A program made the position numbers and the translations under genes. Of a DNA stretch of 64,000 bases, positions 44,149 to 54,194 are shown in pieces. The DNA is from Gibbula magus (lineage: Eukaryota > Mollusca > Gastropoda > Trochida > Trochidae): NCBI GenBank assembly GCA_936450465.1, contig OW388291.1, forward strand, positions 86,101,099 to 86,165,098. The letters are read 5' to 3'. The notes beneath the pieces are model-generated. The model was not told the origin of the DNA, did not search any database, and saw only the letters and a program-made list of their open reading frames with translations. The first letter of the stretch is position 1. Each line of letters opens with the position of its first letter.

Positions 44149-44208
44149 GTGAGTGAGTGAGTTATTGTTTAACGCCGCTTCGGCAGTATTGCAGCCATTA
44201 GCGGCGAT
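44145..44208 (+). mobile_element. 64-bp insertion (GTGAGTGAG repeat fragment) in gag
   Basis: Flanked by CTCAAACTCGA on both sides (44134-44144, 44209-44219), an 11-bp perfect target duplication. Contains GTGAGTGAGTGAG, TTTAACGCCGCTTCGGCAG and GCAGCCATTAGCGGCG. Related fragments lie near 51888-51925, 54050-54090 and 57930-57978. I remember this as the tail of an abundant molluscan tRNA-SINE. Confidence 0.85.
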
Positions 44209-44219
44209 CTCAAACTCGA

Positions 44220-44592
44220 AGATGCTAAACAATTAGCAAGACAAAGTGAATTGATTAAATCACAAATGAAAGCACAGGAAACTAAAGACGTTGATGTTGT
44301 GCGCAAGAGTGCCAGTAGGCAATTGGTAAAAGGTAACCATGTACCCAGCAATAGAGGGCGGTCCTACTCAAAAAGGGGTATCTTTCAAGGACAGTTTTCA
44401 CGTGGAGGTGGAAATAATAGGCCAAATAATCACCATGGAAACCAGCAGTTTGGTTCGGGTCGACCATGTGATTGTTGTGCACGTGTTCACAACGGAAGAT
44501 GCCCCGCTTCAGGCAAAAGGTGTAACAACTGTGGCAAAACTAGACATTTTGCTGTTGCATGTAGAGGAGAGATAAAAATGTACATTCAGTGA
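44220..44592 (+). pseudogene. gag: Gypsy gag, nucleocapsid part
   Basis: Continuation after the insertion: DAKQLARQSELIKSQMKAQE, a basic Gly/Arg/Asn-rich linker, then CDCCARVHNGRCP and CNNCGKTRHFAVAC. The last is a CCHC zinc knuckle (CX2CX4HX4C); the preceding CxxC...H...C is a second, atypical one. Stop at 44590-44592. Confidence 0.85.
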
Positions 44593-44679
44593 ACAGTACA
44601 CCATATGATCAAGGTTATTCCAATTATGATGATGAGTGCTTTCTTGGATCGGTAGATTGTAACGACACAAAAAAAAACA

Positions 44680-45345
44680 TGGTATGTTACTCTCAAAATA
44701 CAGGACACACCTGTTTCTAGGAAAATTGACACTGGTGCAGACACAACCATCATAAATGAAGAAACATACCAGAACCTGAAAATTGTGCCAAAATTAGAAC
44801 AAACTACTGTGAAGCTGAATGCAGTGAATGGTGATATTTCCTGCCTGGGACAGTTTACTGCTTTGACTAGATTCAGAGGAAATATGTACAGATTCAGAGT
44901 AGTAGTGATCAGGGGTCAAGGTAATCTCCTTGGAAGAGAAGTTTGCAGTAAGATGGGTCTTGTTCAACACATTGGTGAGATAACAAGTGATCTGTTTGGC
45001 ACCCATGGACTACTGGATTGTGACCCAGTCAAGATTAAACTGAAAGCTGATGCTCAGCCATATTCCATCAACACTGCCCGCAGAATTCCATTTCCCATAA
45101 TGGACAAAGTCAAGACTGAACTTCAAAGAATGGTGACCGAAGATATAATTGAGGAGGTTACTGAACCGACTGAATGGTGCGCTCCCATGGTGCCAGTGGT
45201 CAAACGTTCCGGACAGATTCGGATTTGTGTTGACCTCAAGAAGCTCAACCTTGCTGTCGAGAGAGAAAGGTTTGTTCTCCAAACACTGGATGACGTTGCC
45301 CCAAATTTAACTGGTTCAACTTTATATTCACAATTCTGGAAATAG
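44680..45345 (+). pseudogene. pol: Gypsy pol: protease and start of reverse transcriptase
   Basis: WYVTLKIQDTPVSRKIDTGA with protease active site DTGAD at 44728-44742, then NLLGREVCSKMGLV, the TYSINTARRIPFP-like proline-rich bridge (PYSINTARRIPFPI), EDIIEEVTEPTEWCAPMVPV and QIRICVDLKKLNLAVERERF (RT motif 2). Frame ends 45345 after LTGSTLYSQFWK, at the start of an insertion. A frame change separates it from gag, as is normal for gag-pol. Confidence 0.85.
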
Positions 45346-45753
45346 AACGTTAGTCAGAATACTAAGGTTTAAGTTTAGAGTTAAAGCGCTAAGATTAGGG
45401 ATAGAAGCCCTAAATTAGGAATTAGGTTAAGCAACCTCAGAGCCAGTGTTAAGGAGGCAGCTCAAAAGGTTATGCTCATGATAACCCTAACAACTGCTTA
45501 GTATAGAAAAATAACTACCCTTGGGATAAGGTTAGAATCCCTTAGGCCTAAGGTTGTAGCTCACTGTGAATCACTGTTACCCTTTGTGATGTCGTCCTTG
45601 TGATAGACTGTCTTACCTCTTTTGCTCTACTGAAGTAATATGTCATGTACAGCAACTATTATAATAGCCATCCCATTTTCATGACACTGCGTGTAATTGA
45701 CAGTGATAGGCGTCATGTAGGGCGCATTAGTAACTGTAGAGCTGTGGAGCCAT
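45342..45753. other. 412-bp insertion in RT, flanked by imperfect duplicate of pol
   Basis: Pol sequence 45227-45341 (ICVDLKKLNLAVERE...TLDDVAPNLTGSTL) is repeated at 45754-45867 with about six substitutions. The intervening 412 bases have no open frame; they contain TTAGGG/CCCTAA-like words (near 45400-45425) but not an array. Could be an insertion with a captured template, or recombination between two element copies. Confidence 0.6.
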
Positions 45754-46088
45754 GGATTTGTGTTGACCTCAAGAAGCTCAACCTTGCTGTCGAGAGAGAA
45801 TGGTTTGTTCTCCCAACACTGGATGATGTTGCCCCAAAGTTAACTGGTTCAACTCTATTCACAACACTGGATGCAGCATCAGGCTTCTATCAAGTTCCAT
45901 TAGATAGAGACTGTCAGAAACTTACTACATTTCTCACACCCTTTGGGAGATTTTGCTTCAAACGGATGCCGTTCGCTATCACATCAGCACCCGAGATATT
46001 TCAGAGACTGATGTCACAGCTGTTGAAAGGCCACGAGGGATGCGAAGCAATCTTTCACAAGTGCAGAGCTGAAATACGCACAAGTTGA
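45754..46088 (+). pseudogene. pol: Gypsy reverse transcriptase, continued
   Basis: ICVDLKKLNLAVEREWFVLP, TLDAASGFYQVPLDRD (motif A Asp), FLTPFGRFCFKRMPFAI, TSAPEIFQRLMSQLLKGHEG. Immediately afterwards the sequence jumps to RNase H: the YxDD motif C, thumb, connection and most of RNase H are deleted around 46045. Part from 45931 is duplicated at 48867. Confidence 0.9.
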
Positions 46089-47246
46089 GAAAGAGTGCTT
46101 GGCCAGTACCTGGGCCTGTGAGATGATTGAACGCTATCTCATTGGTGTGAACGAATTCAAGATCCAAACAGGCCACAAGCCACTTGTACCAATGATGAAC
46201 ACCCATGATCTTGGAAAAATGTTGGACATCATCCATAGTGGTCATCAGGGGGTCAATAAGTGATTTGAAAGAGCAAAGATGAGTGCGTGGTGGCCTGGAA
46301 TGTGTGATGACATAAGAAAAACAGTAGCCAAGTGTGAGTTCTGTACAGAGCATATAGGCCTACACAGAACAAAGAGCCACTCATCACAACACCTTTGCCA
46401 GGACTACCTTGGCAGAAGGTTGCAACGGATTTATTCCACTACCGTGGACAGAACTACGTTGTTGTAATGGACTATTATTCACGTTACCTGGATATGGCTC
46501 ACGTGACAAACATGTCAAGACACCAGGTCATTGGCAAAATCAAAGAAATGTTTGCCTGATTGGGTGTCCCACAGGAAGTTGTATCTGACAATGGTACACA
46601 GTATACTTCTTCGGAGTTCGCATCATTTGCAAGCCAGTACAATTTCAGACAGACTTTCTCAAGTCCACATTACCCACAAGCAAACGGTGCAGCTGAGAGT
46701 GCGGTCAAATAGCAAAGCGGATCCTCTCGCAGTCGGATTCATACACAGGAGCAAGTCCGTCTCAGTTGTTAATGGGACTGAAACCGGAGTGGCCAGATCA
46801 AAATTCTGTTGAATCAAGAGACTCAAAGATGAAACAGTCTTTAAGAAGTACTACAACATCAGCCATTCAGAAAAACCCCTACCAGATATGTCTTCAGGTA
46901 CCCCGGTACGTATGAAAATGGACAACGAGAGCATTGGTCAACTCCAGGTGTAGTTAGGTCTCCATCAAAGGAGCCTAGAAGTTTCATTATCAACCCGACA
47001 TGGTGTGTTCTGCAGATCTGACGTAACAGACGTCACATCATGATCAACAAGTCAGTTAGTCCATCAAATGACCAACCACCCGACACACAACCTCAGGGTT
47101 CCATTCCTGTAACCTCTGGTGTGTCTCCTCCAACCTCGACAGTTTCCACACCAACTGTCAGCCCAGTAACTCCATCCAGCCCTTCAGTGATAACAAGATC
47201 GGGGCGTGCTATCAGTGCTTTGAAAAGATTCGGAGAATGGATGTAA
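46046..47246 (+). pseudogene. pol: Gypsy RNase H end, integrase and tail
   Basis: AELKYAQVEKECLASTWACE (RNase H end), GHKPLVPMMNTHDLGKML, then IIHSGHQGVNK, TGA at 46261-46263, SAWWPGMCDDIRKTVAKCEF with the HHCC zinc site, VATDLFHYRGQNYVVVMDYY with catalytic Asp at 46428-46430, TGA at 46558, [18 protein letters not shown] with Asp at 46587-46589, and [16 protein letters not shown] with Glu at 46695-46697: D,D(35)E spacing is intact. A frameshift at 46709 then [20 protein letters not shown]. The last open frame (47040-47246) is Pro/Ser/Thr-rich and ends GRAISALKRFGEWM. Confidence 0.9.
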
Positions 47247-47270
47247 AAACTGACTGAGTTTAATTTCAGA

Positions 47271-48057
47271 GACTGCAGTGTGAAGTTTAAACCGAATTGG
47301 TGAATTTTTTAATTTTTGGCAATTTTTTATTATTTTTTAACTTAGTCATATGAGCATTTCTTGTCCGTTCAATTTCAGAAAAACTATTCATCTCATCCTT
47401 TTCAAATTTGGCACTTGTCTTGTTCACCACTAGGAGAGGTGCATTGAAAAATGTAGCACGATTTGGTGAAGTTTTGAATTTTTGGCAATTTTATATTTTT
47501 TTACTGCATCATATTCGGAGCTAGAATGAATGAAGCTACTTCTGTGTTGTGATTTGTTGACTTCATCATTTTCTTTTTCATGTAACTTTCATCAAAAATT
47601 ACTTCTTTCTTCTTGTTGATTTTACTATTTTATATTTCCACTGGTTATATTTTGGGAAAAGTTAAATTTTCTTTCCTTTCAGCCATAAACTGCTGTATCT
47701 CTCTCTCTCTGTGCCTTCAGGGGTGAGCTTCCATGTACCTGTTGTTTCAAGTCACTCGAATGAATCATTATGATGGATTAATTTCCAAAATAAAGTTGAA
47801 ATCAGTGGTAATAGCAGTAGTGTATTATGTTACCCATACCTTTTCAAGTTACTATTATTCCTATTTTTCCTTAAACCACCTTTTTTACATGAAGACAGAC
47901 ACTTGTCCTACCCTTTTCACAAACAGTTTAATCTTAGCAATTACATTTCATAGCTTATCAATCCTTAGGTGTGCAGACACCTCTCTCTTTAGTAAAATAA
48001 AAATGTCAAACTTTAACAGTCAGGGGTATTAGTGAGCCACGCTCACTTTTTTGCTTG
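47271..48057 (+). mobile_element. HINE-B copy nested before the 3' LTR, 5'-truncated
   Basis: Matches 61592-62506 in inverted orientation: TTTAAACCGAATTGGTGAAT, TAGGAGAGGTGCA, TTCAGCCATAAACTGCTGTA, GTGCAGACACCTCTC and the 3' hairpin GTGAGC-CAC-GCTCAC (48032-48046) followed by TTTTTTGCTT. The 5' palindrome and the microsatellite of the full copy are missing here. Confidence 0.85.
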
Positions 48058-48265
48058 TAAGTTTACTTTCAGCCTTGTGATTCTAGTTGATAAATCAAGT
48101 TTGACTCTTTAAGTCAACACAAACCTAGTTCAAGGCAATGGACTTTAAAAGTGTTTGTTCAGGATAGTTATGTTTATGTGAATTCCCTTTTTGCTCTAAT
48201 AATTCATTTATCAGTTAAAAAAGATTCATAGTTAATTCATAATTCCATCTGACATATTGCTTTTC

Positions 48266-48278
48266 TTAAAAGGGAAGA
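48266..48278 (+). promoter_or_regulatory. polypurine tract
   Basis: AAAAGGGAAGA run directly before the TGTCACAG start of the 3' LTR; the expected plus-strand primer. Confidence 0.8.
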
Positions 48279-48439
48279 TGTCACAGTATTGAATCGGCCA
48301 AGAGCTATAAGCCTATTAGAGTTACGTGCCTTTGATTGTTAGGCACCGGAAGTTGTTGTATGCAACCATGCAGTTTGCAGCTCGATGTAACCTGACGAAA
48401 TAAACCCACGATGGAAATACAAAGTTGTTATTCCTGACA
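48279..48439 (+). repeat. 3' LTR
   Basis: 161 bp, TGTCACAGTATTG...TTATTCCTGACA; matches the 5' LTR apart from the 21-bp indel and a few substitutions. Followed by GACAC. Confidence 0.95.
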
Positions 48440-48785
48440 GACACCTTTCAGATGAGGTCATCATATTTCACCTTGTGACCTTGACCTTGCGGCAGTGGAC
48501 AATATTCAGAAAACTTTAACCTTGACCATAACTTTGGATTGCTCAGAGCTAGGGCTTTCAAACTTGGCATGTGCATACCTTGTGATGAGACCTTTCAGAT
48601 GTCATTGTAATTATTCTCAATGTTTTATTTTCTGTTCTCACTTCTTTACTTTTTCTCTCAGCAGGACAACTCTGCATGTTGTCGACATCATGAGGTCATT
48701 GTATTTGACCTTGTGACCTTGATCTTGCCGCAGAAAACTTTAACCTTGGCCATAACTTTGGTATATCCGGGGACATCCGTGTTTA
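48440..48785 (+). mobile_element. 3' part of the Helentron derivative HINE-A
   Basis: Resumes the tandem unit cut at 43241, then the leader segment GATGTCATTGTAATTATTCT...GTTGTCGACATCA shared with 31710-31807 of the Helentron, a partial unit, and GTATATCCGGGGACATCC GTGTTTA at the 3' end. The whole coding region of the parent is absent. Confidence 0.85.
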
Positions 48786-48866
48786 AAGATCTGATGAAAT
48801 GCATTTTTCTCAAGAATGACAGATGATTACCTCTACGTATTGTATTGTACGTATTGTACATCGGAA

Positions 48867-51415
48867 TTCTCACACCCTTTGGGAGATTTTGCTTCAAACG
48901 GATGCCGTTCGCTATCACATCAGCACCCGAGATATTTCAGAGACTGATGTCACAGCTGTTGAAAGGCCACGAGGGATGCGAAGCAATCTTTCACAAGTGC
49001 AGAGCTGAAATACGCACAAGTTGAGAAAGAGTGCTTGGCCAGTACCTGGGCCTGTGAGATGATTGAACGCTATCTCATTGGTGTGAACGAATTCAAGATC
49101 CAAACAGGCCACAAGCCACTTGTACCAATGATGAACACCCATGATCTTGGAAAAATGTTGGACATCATCCATAGTGGTCATCAGGGGGTCAATAAGTGAT
49201 TTGAAAGAGCAAAGATGAGTGCGTGGTGGCCTGGAATGTGTGATGACATAAGAAAAACAGTAGCCAAGTGTGAGTTCTGTACAGAGCATATAGGCCTACA
49301 CAGAACAAAGAGCCACTCATCACAACACCTTTGCCAGGACTACCTTGGCAGAAGGTTGCAACGGATTTATTCCACTACCGTGGACAGAACTACGTTGTTG
49401 TAATGGACTATTATTCACGTTACCTGGATATGGCTCACGTGACAAACATGTCAAGACACCAGGTCATTGGCAAAATCAAAGAAATGTTTGCCTGATTGGG
49501 TGTCCCACAGGAAGTTGTATCTGACAATGGTACACAGTATACTTCTTCGGAGTTCGCATCATTTGCAAGCCAGTACAATTTCAGACAGACTTTCTCAAGT
49601 CCACATTACCCACAAGCAAACGGTGCAGCTGAGAGTGCGGTCAAATAGCAAAGCGGATCCTCTCGCAGTCGGATTCATACACAGGAGCAAGTCCGTCTCA
49701 GTTGTTAATGGGACTGAAACCGGAGTGGCCAGATCAAAATTCTGTTGAATCAAGAGACTCAAAGATGAAACAGTCTTTAAGAAGTACTTCAACATCAGCC
49801 ATTCAGAAAAACCCCTACCAGATATGTCTTCAGGTACCCCGGTACGTATGAAAATGGACAACGAGAGCATTGGTCAACTCCAGGTGTAGTTAGGTCTCCA
49901 TCAAAGGAGCCTAGAAGTTTCATTATCAACCCGACATGGTGTGTTCTGCAGATCTGACGTAACAGACGTCACATCATGATCAACAAGTCAGTTAGTCCAT
50001 CAAATGACCAACCACCCGACACACAACCTCAGGGTTCCATTCCTGTAACCTCTGGTGTGTCTCCTCCAACCTCGACAGTTTCCACACCAACTGTCAGCCC
50101 AGTAACTGACTTCATCATTTTCTTTTTCATGTAACTTTCATCAAAAATTACTTCTTTCTTCTTGTTGATTTTACTATTTTATATTTCCACTGGTTATATT
50201 TTGGGAAAAGTTAAATTTTCTTTCCTTTCAGCCATAAACTGCTGTATCTCTCTCTCTCTGTGCCTTCAGGGGTGAGCTTCCATGTACCTGTTGTTTCAAG
50301 TCACTCGAATGAATCATTATGATGGATTAATTTCCAAAATAAAGTTGAAATCAGTGGTAATAGCAGTAGTGTATTATGTTACCCATACCTTTTCAAGTTA
50401 CTATTATTCCTATTTTTCCTTAAACCACCTTTTTTACATGAAGACAGACACTTGTCCTACCCTTTTCACAAACAGTTTAATCTTAGCAATTACATTTCAT
50501 AGCTTATCAATCCTTAGGTGTGCAGACACCTCTCTCTTTAGTAAAATAAAAATGTCAAACTTTAACAGTCAGGGGTATTAGTGAGCCACGCTCACTTTTT
50601 TGCTTGTAAGTTTACTTTCAGCCTTGTGATTCTAGTTGATAAATCAAGTTTGACTCTTTAAGTCAACACAAACCTAGTTCAAGGCAATGGACTTTAAAAG
50701 TGTTTGTTCAGGATAGTTATGTTTATGTGAATTCCCTTTTTGCTCTAATAATTCATTTATCAGTTAAAAAAGATTCATAGTTAATTCATAATTCCATCTG
50801 ACATATTGCTTTTCTTAAAAGGGAAGATGTCACAGTATTGAATCGGCCAAGAGCTATAAGCCTATTAGAGTTACGTGCCTTTGATTGTTAGGCATCGGAA
50901 GTTGTTGTATGCAACCATGCAGTTTGCAGCTCGATGTAACCTGACGAAATAAACCCACGATGGAAATACAAAGTTGTTATTCCTGACAGACACCTTTCAG
51001 ATGAGGTCATCATATTTCACCTTGTGACCTTGACCTTGCGGCAGTGGACAATATTCAGAAAACTTTAACCTTGACCATAACTTTGGATTGCTCAGAGCTA
51101 GGGCTTTCAAACTTGGCATGTGCATACCTTGTGATGAGACCTTTCAGATGTCATTGTAATTATTCTCAATGTTTTATTTTCTGTTCTCACTTCTTTACTT
51201 TTTCTCTCAGCAGGACAACTCTGCATGTTGTCGACATCATGAGGTCATTGTATTTGACCTTGTGACCTTGATCTTGCCGCAGAAAACTTTAACCTTGGCC
51301 ATAACTTTGGTATATCCGGGGACATCCGTGTTTAAAGATCTGATGAAATGCATTTTTCTCAAGAATGACAGATGATTACCTCTACGTATTGTATTGTACG
51401 TATTGTACATCGGAA
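48867..51415 (+). repeat. tandem duplicate of 45931-48866 (with 387-bp deletion)
   Basis: Every landmark of 45931-47168 recurs at +2,936 and every landmark of about 47557-48866 at +2,549, so copy 2 lacks 387 bases (47170-47556 equivalent; junction near 50106). Only isolated substitutions differ. Copy 1 ends ...CATCGGAA and runs directly into copy 2 (TTCTCACACC); copy 2 ends with the same CATCGGAA at 51415. Contains a second integrase remnant (49000-50105), HINE-B piece (50107-50606) and LTR copy. Confidence 0.95.
50828..50988 (+). repeat. duplicated copy of the 3' LTR
   Basis: Same 161-bp LTR at offset +2,549; one visible substitution (GGCACCGG to GGCATCGG). It arose with the tandem duplication, not by retrotransposition, because the flanks are duplicated too. 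Confidence 0.95.
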
Positions 51416-51783
51416 TCAATTGAGCATAAAATTGAGACAATATACACTTGCAATTGATAATTAAAACGATTTTAATTCACCCATTTTAACACTAGCGCAA
51501 TCAGTTGGGCGATTCATTTTGTAAATGCTCACTGAGGCGTGACTGTGATAAGCGACAGGCGGGGCCGGCTAGACCAGCTACCCCGCCGACTCTCGTTCAT
51601 TAATTAATGATGATTATCACTAGTATTACATCGCCAAAAAGACATGTTTATTTCTTAAAGCACTTGTTAGGACTAAAACAGATGAGAAGACTCTCCCTCA
51701 GGTTATTTTATAAGGGATAGAAAGAAAGAAGTGCACATAAAATCTCAAAGAGTTCAAAACTCTTACAACAAGGTTACAAGGCT
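51416..51783. other. no gene recognised
   Basis: Unique AT-rich sequence with a short GC-rich stretch (51540-51600). Confidence 0.45.
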
Positions 51784-52889
51784 GTGACCCATATTTGGGG
51801 TCACACCAAATCTACATTTTAGAATCCCCATTATCCAAAGAATCTATACATATCAATTCAGCTTTGAAGAGCTTTCTGGACTGGAGAGTGAGTGAGTTGG
51901 GGTTTAACGCCGCTTTCAAGAGTATTTCTCTAGTTATCTCAAGTAATACATTGTTTACAATCAAAAGATAGGTTCTAAGATCATGACCCCTGTGATTGGG
52001 GTCACAGATTCACCAAATCTATAATTGAGAATTCCTCGTGTCAAAGGACTCTGCACACAACCTTTCAGCTTTCTAGACAAAAGAATATGAACATAGGTTC
52101 TTAAAGTTGTGGCCCATTTGGGGTCATGGGGTCACAAAATCTACAATTTAGAATCCCTTTTGACCAAGGAGCCTGCACACAACCTTTCAGCTCTCTAGAC
52201 CTTTTGGAACTGGAGAAGAAGATGACAACAGGTTTTAAAGGTTGTGACCCCTGTGACCCCAATTGGGGTCATGGGGTCACGAAATCTACAATTTAGAATC
52301 CCAATTAGCCAAGGAGTCTGCACACAACTTTTCAGTACTCCTGACTTTTTGGAACTTGAGAAGATGAAAATAGGTTTTTATGGTTGTGACCCCTGTGACC
52401 CCATTTGGGGAAATGAGGTCACAAAATCTACAATTTAGAATCCCCATTAGCCAAGGAGTCTTCACACAACTTTTCAGCTCTTCAGACCTTTTGGAATTTG
52501 AGAAGAAGATGAAAATAGGTTTTTAAGGTTGTGACCCCTGTGACCCCATTTGAGGTCATGGGGTCAAGAAATCTACAATTTAGAATCCCCATTAGCCAAG
52601 GAGTCTGCACACAACTTTTCAGCTCTCCTGACCTTTCGGAACTTGAGAAGAAGATGAAAATAGGTTTTTTAAGGTTGTGACCCCATTTGGGGTCATGGGG
52701 TCACGAAATCTACAATTTAGAATCCCCATTAGCCAAGGAGTCTGTACACAAAATTTCAGCTCTCTAGAGTCATTGGTTCTGGAGAAGAAGTCGAAAAAGC
52801 GAAAAGTTTACAGACGGATAGAAGGATGGACGGACGGACGTCATGCCATGCCATGCGCCCATCGGGCCTTTCATGCCTGATGACCTAAA
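51784..52889 (+). mobile_element. pearl-like element copy P2
   Basis: About seven ~143-bp units with GGGGTCATGGGGTCAC, ACAATTTAGAATCCC, AGCCAAGGAGTCTGCACACA and TTTTCAGCTC, ending GAAAAGTTTACAGACGG, (ACGG)3 at 52829-52840 and the degraded terminal hairpin CATCGGGCCTTTCATGCCTGATG. A GTGAGTGAGTTGGGGTTTAA fragment is inserted at about 51888-51925. Repeated open frames over this array are translations of the unit, not genes. Confidence 0.85.
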
Positions 52890-53150
52890 AAAAATTGAGA
52901 TGACTCTCTCTCAGGTCTTTTATAATGAATTTCTTCTCAAAACTGAAAGAAGTGTACATAAAATCTCAAGAGTTAAAAACTCTTACAACAGGGTTCTTAG
53001 GCTGTGACCCATATTTGGGGTCATATTGTCACCAAATTTACAAATTAGAATAGCCTTCAGCTAAGGAATATGTACATAAAATGTCAACTCTCTAGGGTCA
53101 TTGGTTCTTGAGAAGAAGATGAAAATAGCTTTTTAGGTCATGACCCCGTG
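52890..53150 (+). repeat. further partial pearl-like units
   Basis: Starts AAAACTGAAAGAAGTGTACAT, then one to two diverged units with TGTGACCCATATTTGGGGTC; ends abruptly at GACCCCGTGGC without microsatellite or hairpin. Confidence 0.6.
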
Positions 53151-53174
53151 GCACTCAATAGAATTGCCGTAAGC

Positions 53175-53680
53175 TGATTGATATTGGCACTTCTCCGTAG
53201 CTCCTTGGATCACCTCGGAACCACCAGCCATGCGATCACCGTTGACAGAGCCAACTGACGGATCCAGACTTCAATCTTACAATTACTCAGTCCGATCCAA
53301 TCCATATGACGGATATCGCAGTGGATGTCGCCATGGACAGAGCCAACGGACGGATTCATAACTTCTGTATTTTAAAACGGGGCCAGTGCTGATTGGATTT
53401 CTCTGTAGCCCCTGGGATCACCGTGGATCCACCATGACCAGCCGCCTCCTTTTTGGCTTGCCTTGAGCCTCAGAGGAGCCAGCGGAGTGACTTAAATGCA
53501 TGGCACCATGGACAGAGTCAACAACAGAAAGAAAGATCTCACCAAAGCAATCCTTGCAGAGAAGATCGTAAGAAGGATCAATCGACAAAGAAATTTTCTC
53601 TCTCTCTGTCACATCTAGTCCGTATGAAGTACAAAGATAATGTGAGAGTTAAGTAACTCGCGGGGGAAAATGCAGACCAC
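53175..53680. repeat. unclassified stretch with internal duplication
   Basis: GCTGATTGGATTTCTCTGTAG-type sequence occurs at 53173 and 53389, and GACAGAGCCAACxGACGGAT at 53242, 53333 and (GACAGAGTCAAC) 53512, implying a ~90-200 bp repeated unit. A 37-codon frame from 53508 reads MDRVNNRKKDLTKAILAEK then IVRRINRQRNFLSLCHI and stops; too short to assign. GC-richer than its flanks. Confidence 0.5.
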
Positions 53681-54194
53681 TAAAAAAAAATGTTCTCTTT
53701 CTCTGTATATCTCTCCTAAAGTCGAGATTAAGGCAACCCAATCCACAGGGAATGTTTACGCAATATTTTTTTAAAATAATCTTAAATTATTTTTCATGCT
53801 GAATTATCTATATAATTATGTCATCACTTTATTTGGATCAGTGACAGTGCAATGATCCAAGTGCAATTGACATTTATTGTTTTAACCTTTGCTGATAATT
53901 AAAGGGAGGACACAACAGAGAGTGAAGTTTCATAAACCCTATAACAATAGCTTGATAACAGATGCTCACATCTGGGGTCGGTGAGGTTTTAATTTGTGAG
54001 TGTTTCTTCATGTATGGTAACCAGTGCAGAAGAAGGCATCAGGTGATTTGGAGATTAACTCTGTTTTCAAGAGTATTTCACTTAGTGCAACGTTCATAAA
54101 CTCCATGTGGTTACTGCGACCCCAATTGGATATTACTGAAGAGGACAATGTTGTAATATGTAGTAAGCAATAAATGATGCTTCACAAATCAGAC
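53681..54194. other. intergenic, no gene recognised
   Basis: Contains a relic of the TTTCAAGAGTATTTCACTTA repeat at about 54068-54090. Confidence 0.4.

Larger units (their letters stand above)
43242..48439 (+). mobile_element. Ty3/Gypsy-type LTR retrotransposon, dead, with nested inserts
   Basis: Both LTRs, PBS, gag, zinc knuckle, protease, RT, RNase H remnant, integrase and a polypurine tract are present in order; integrase after RT gives the Gypsy arrangement. GACAC is duplicated at 43237-43241 and 48440-48444. Internal lesions include a 64-bp insertion with 11-bp duplication in gag, a 412-bp insertion in RT, loss of the RT YxDD region, three integrase-region stops and a nested HINE. Confidence 0.9.

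Noticed and set aside
45395..45430. TTAGGG/CCCTAA-like words suggesting interstitial telomere repeats
   Set aside because: Only isolated, degenerate hexamers, not an array.
47733..48032. 99-codon open frame repeated at 50282-50581 and, inverted, at 61648-61911
   Set aside because: It lies in the body of HINE-B; conservation reflects repeat copies and the third copy differs by frame-neutral chance. No protein family seen.
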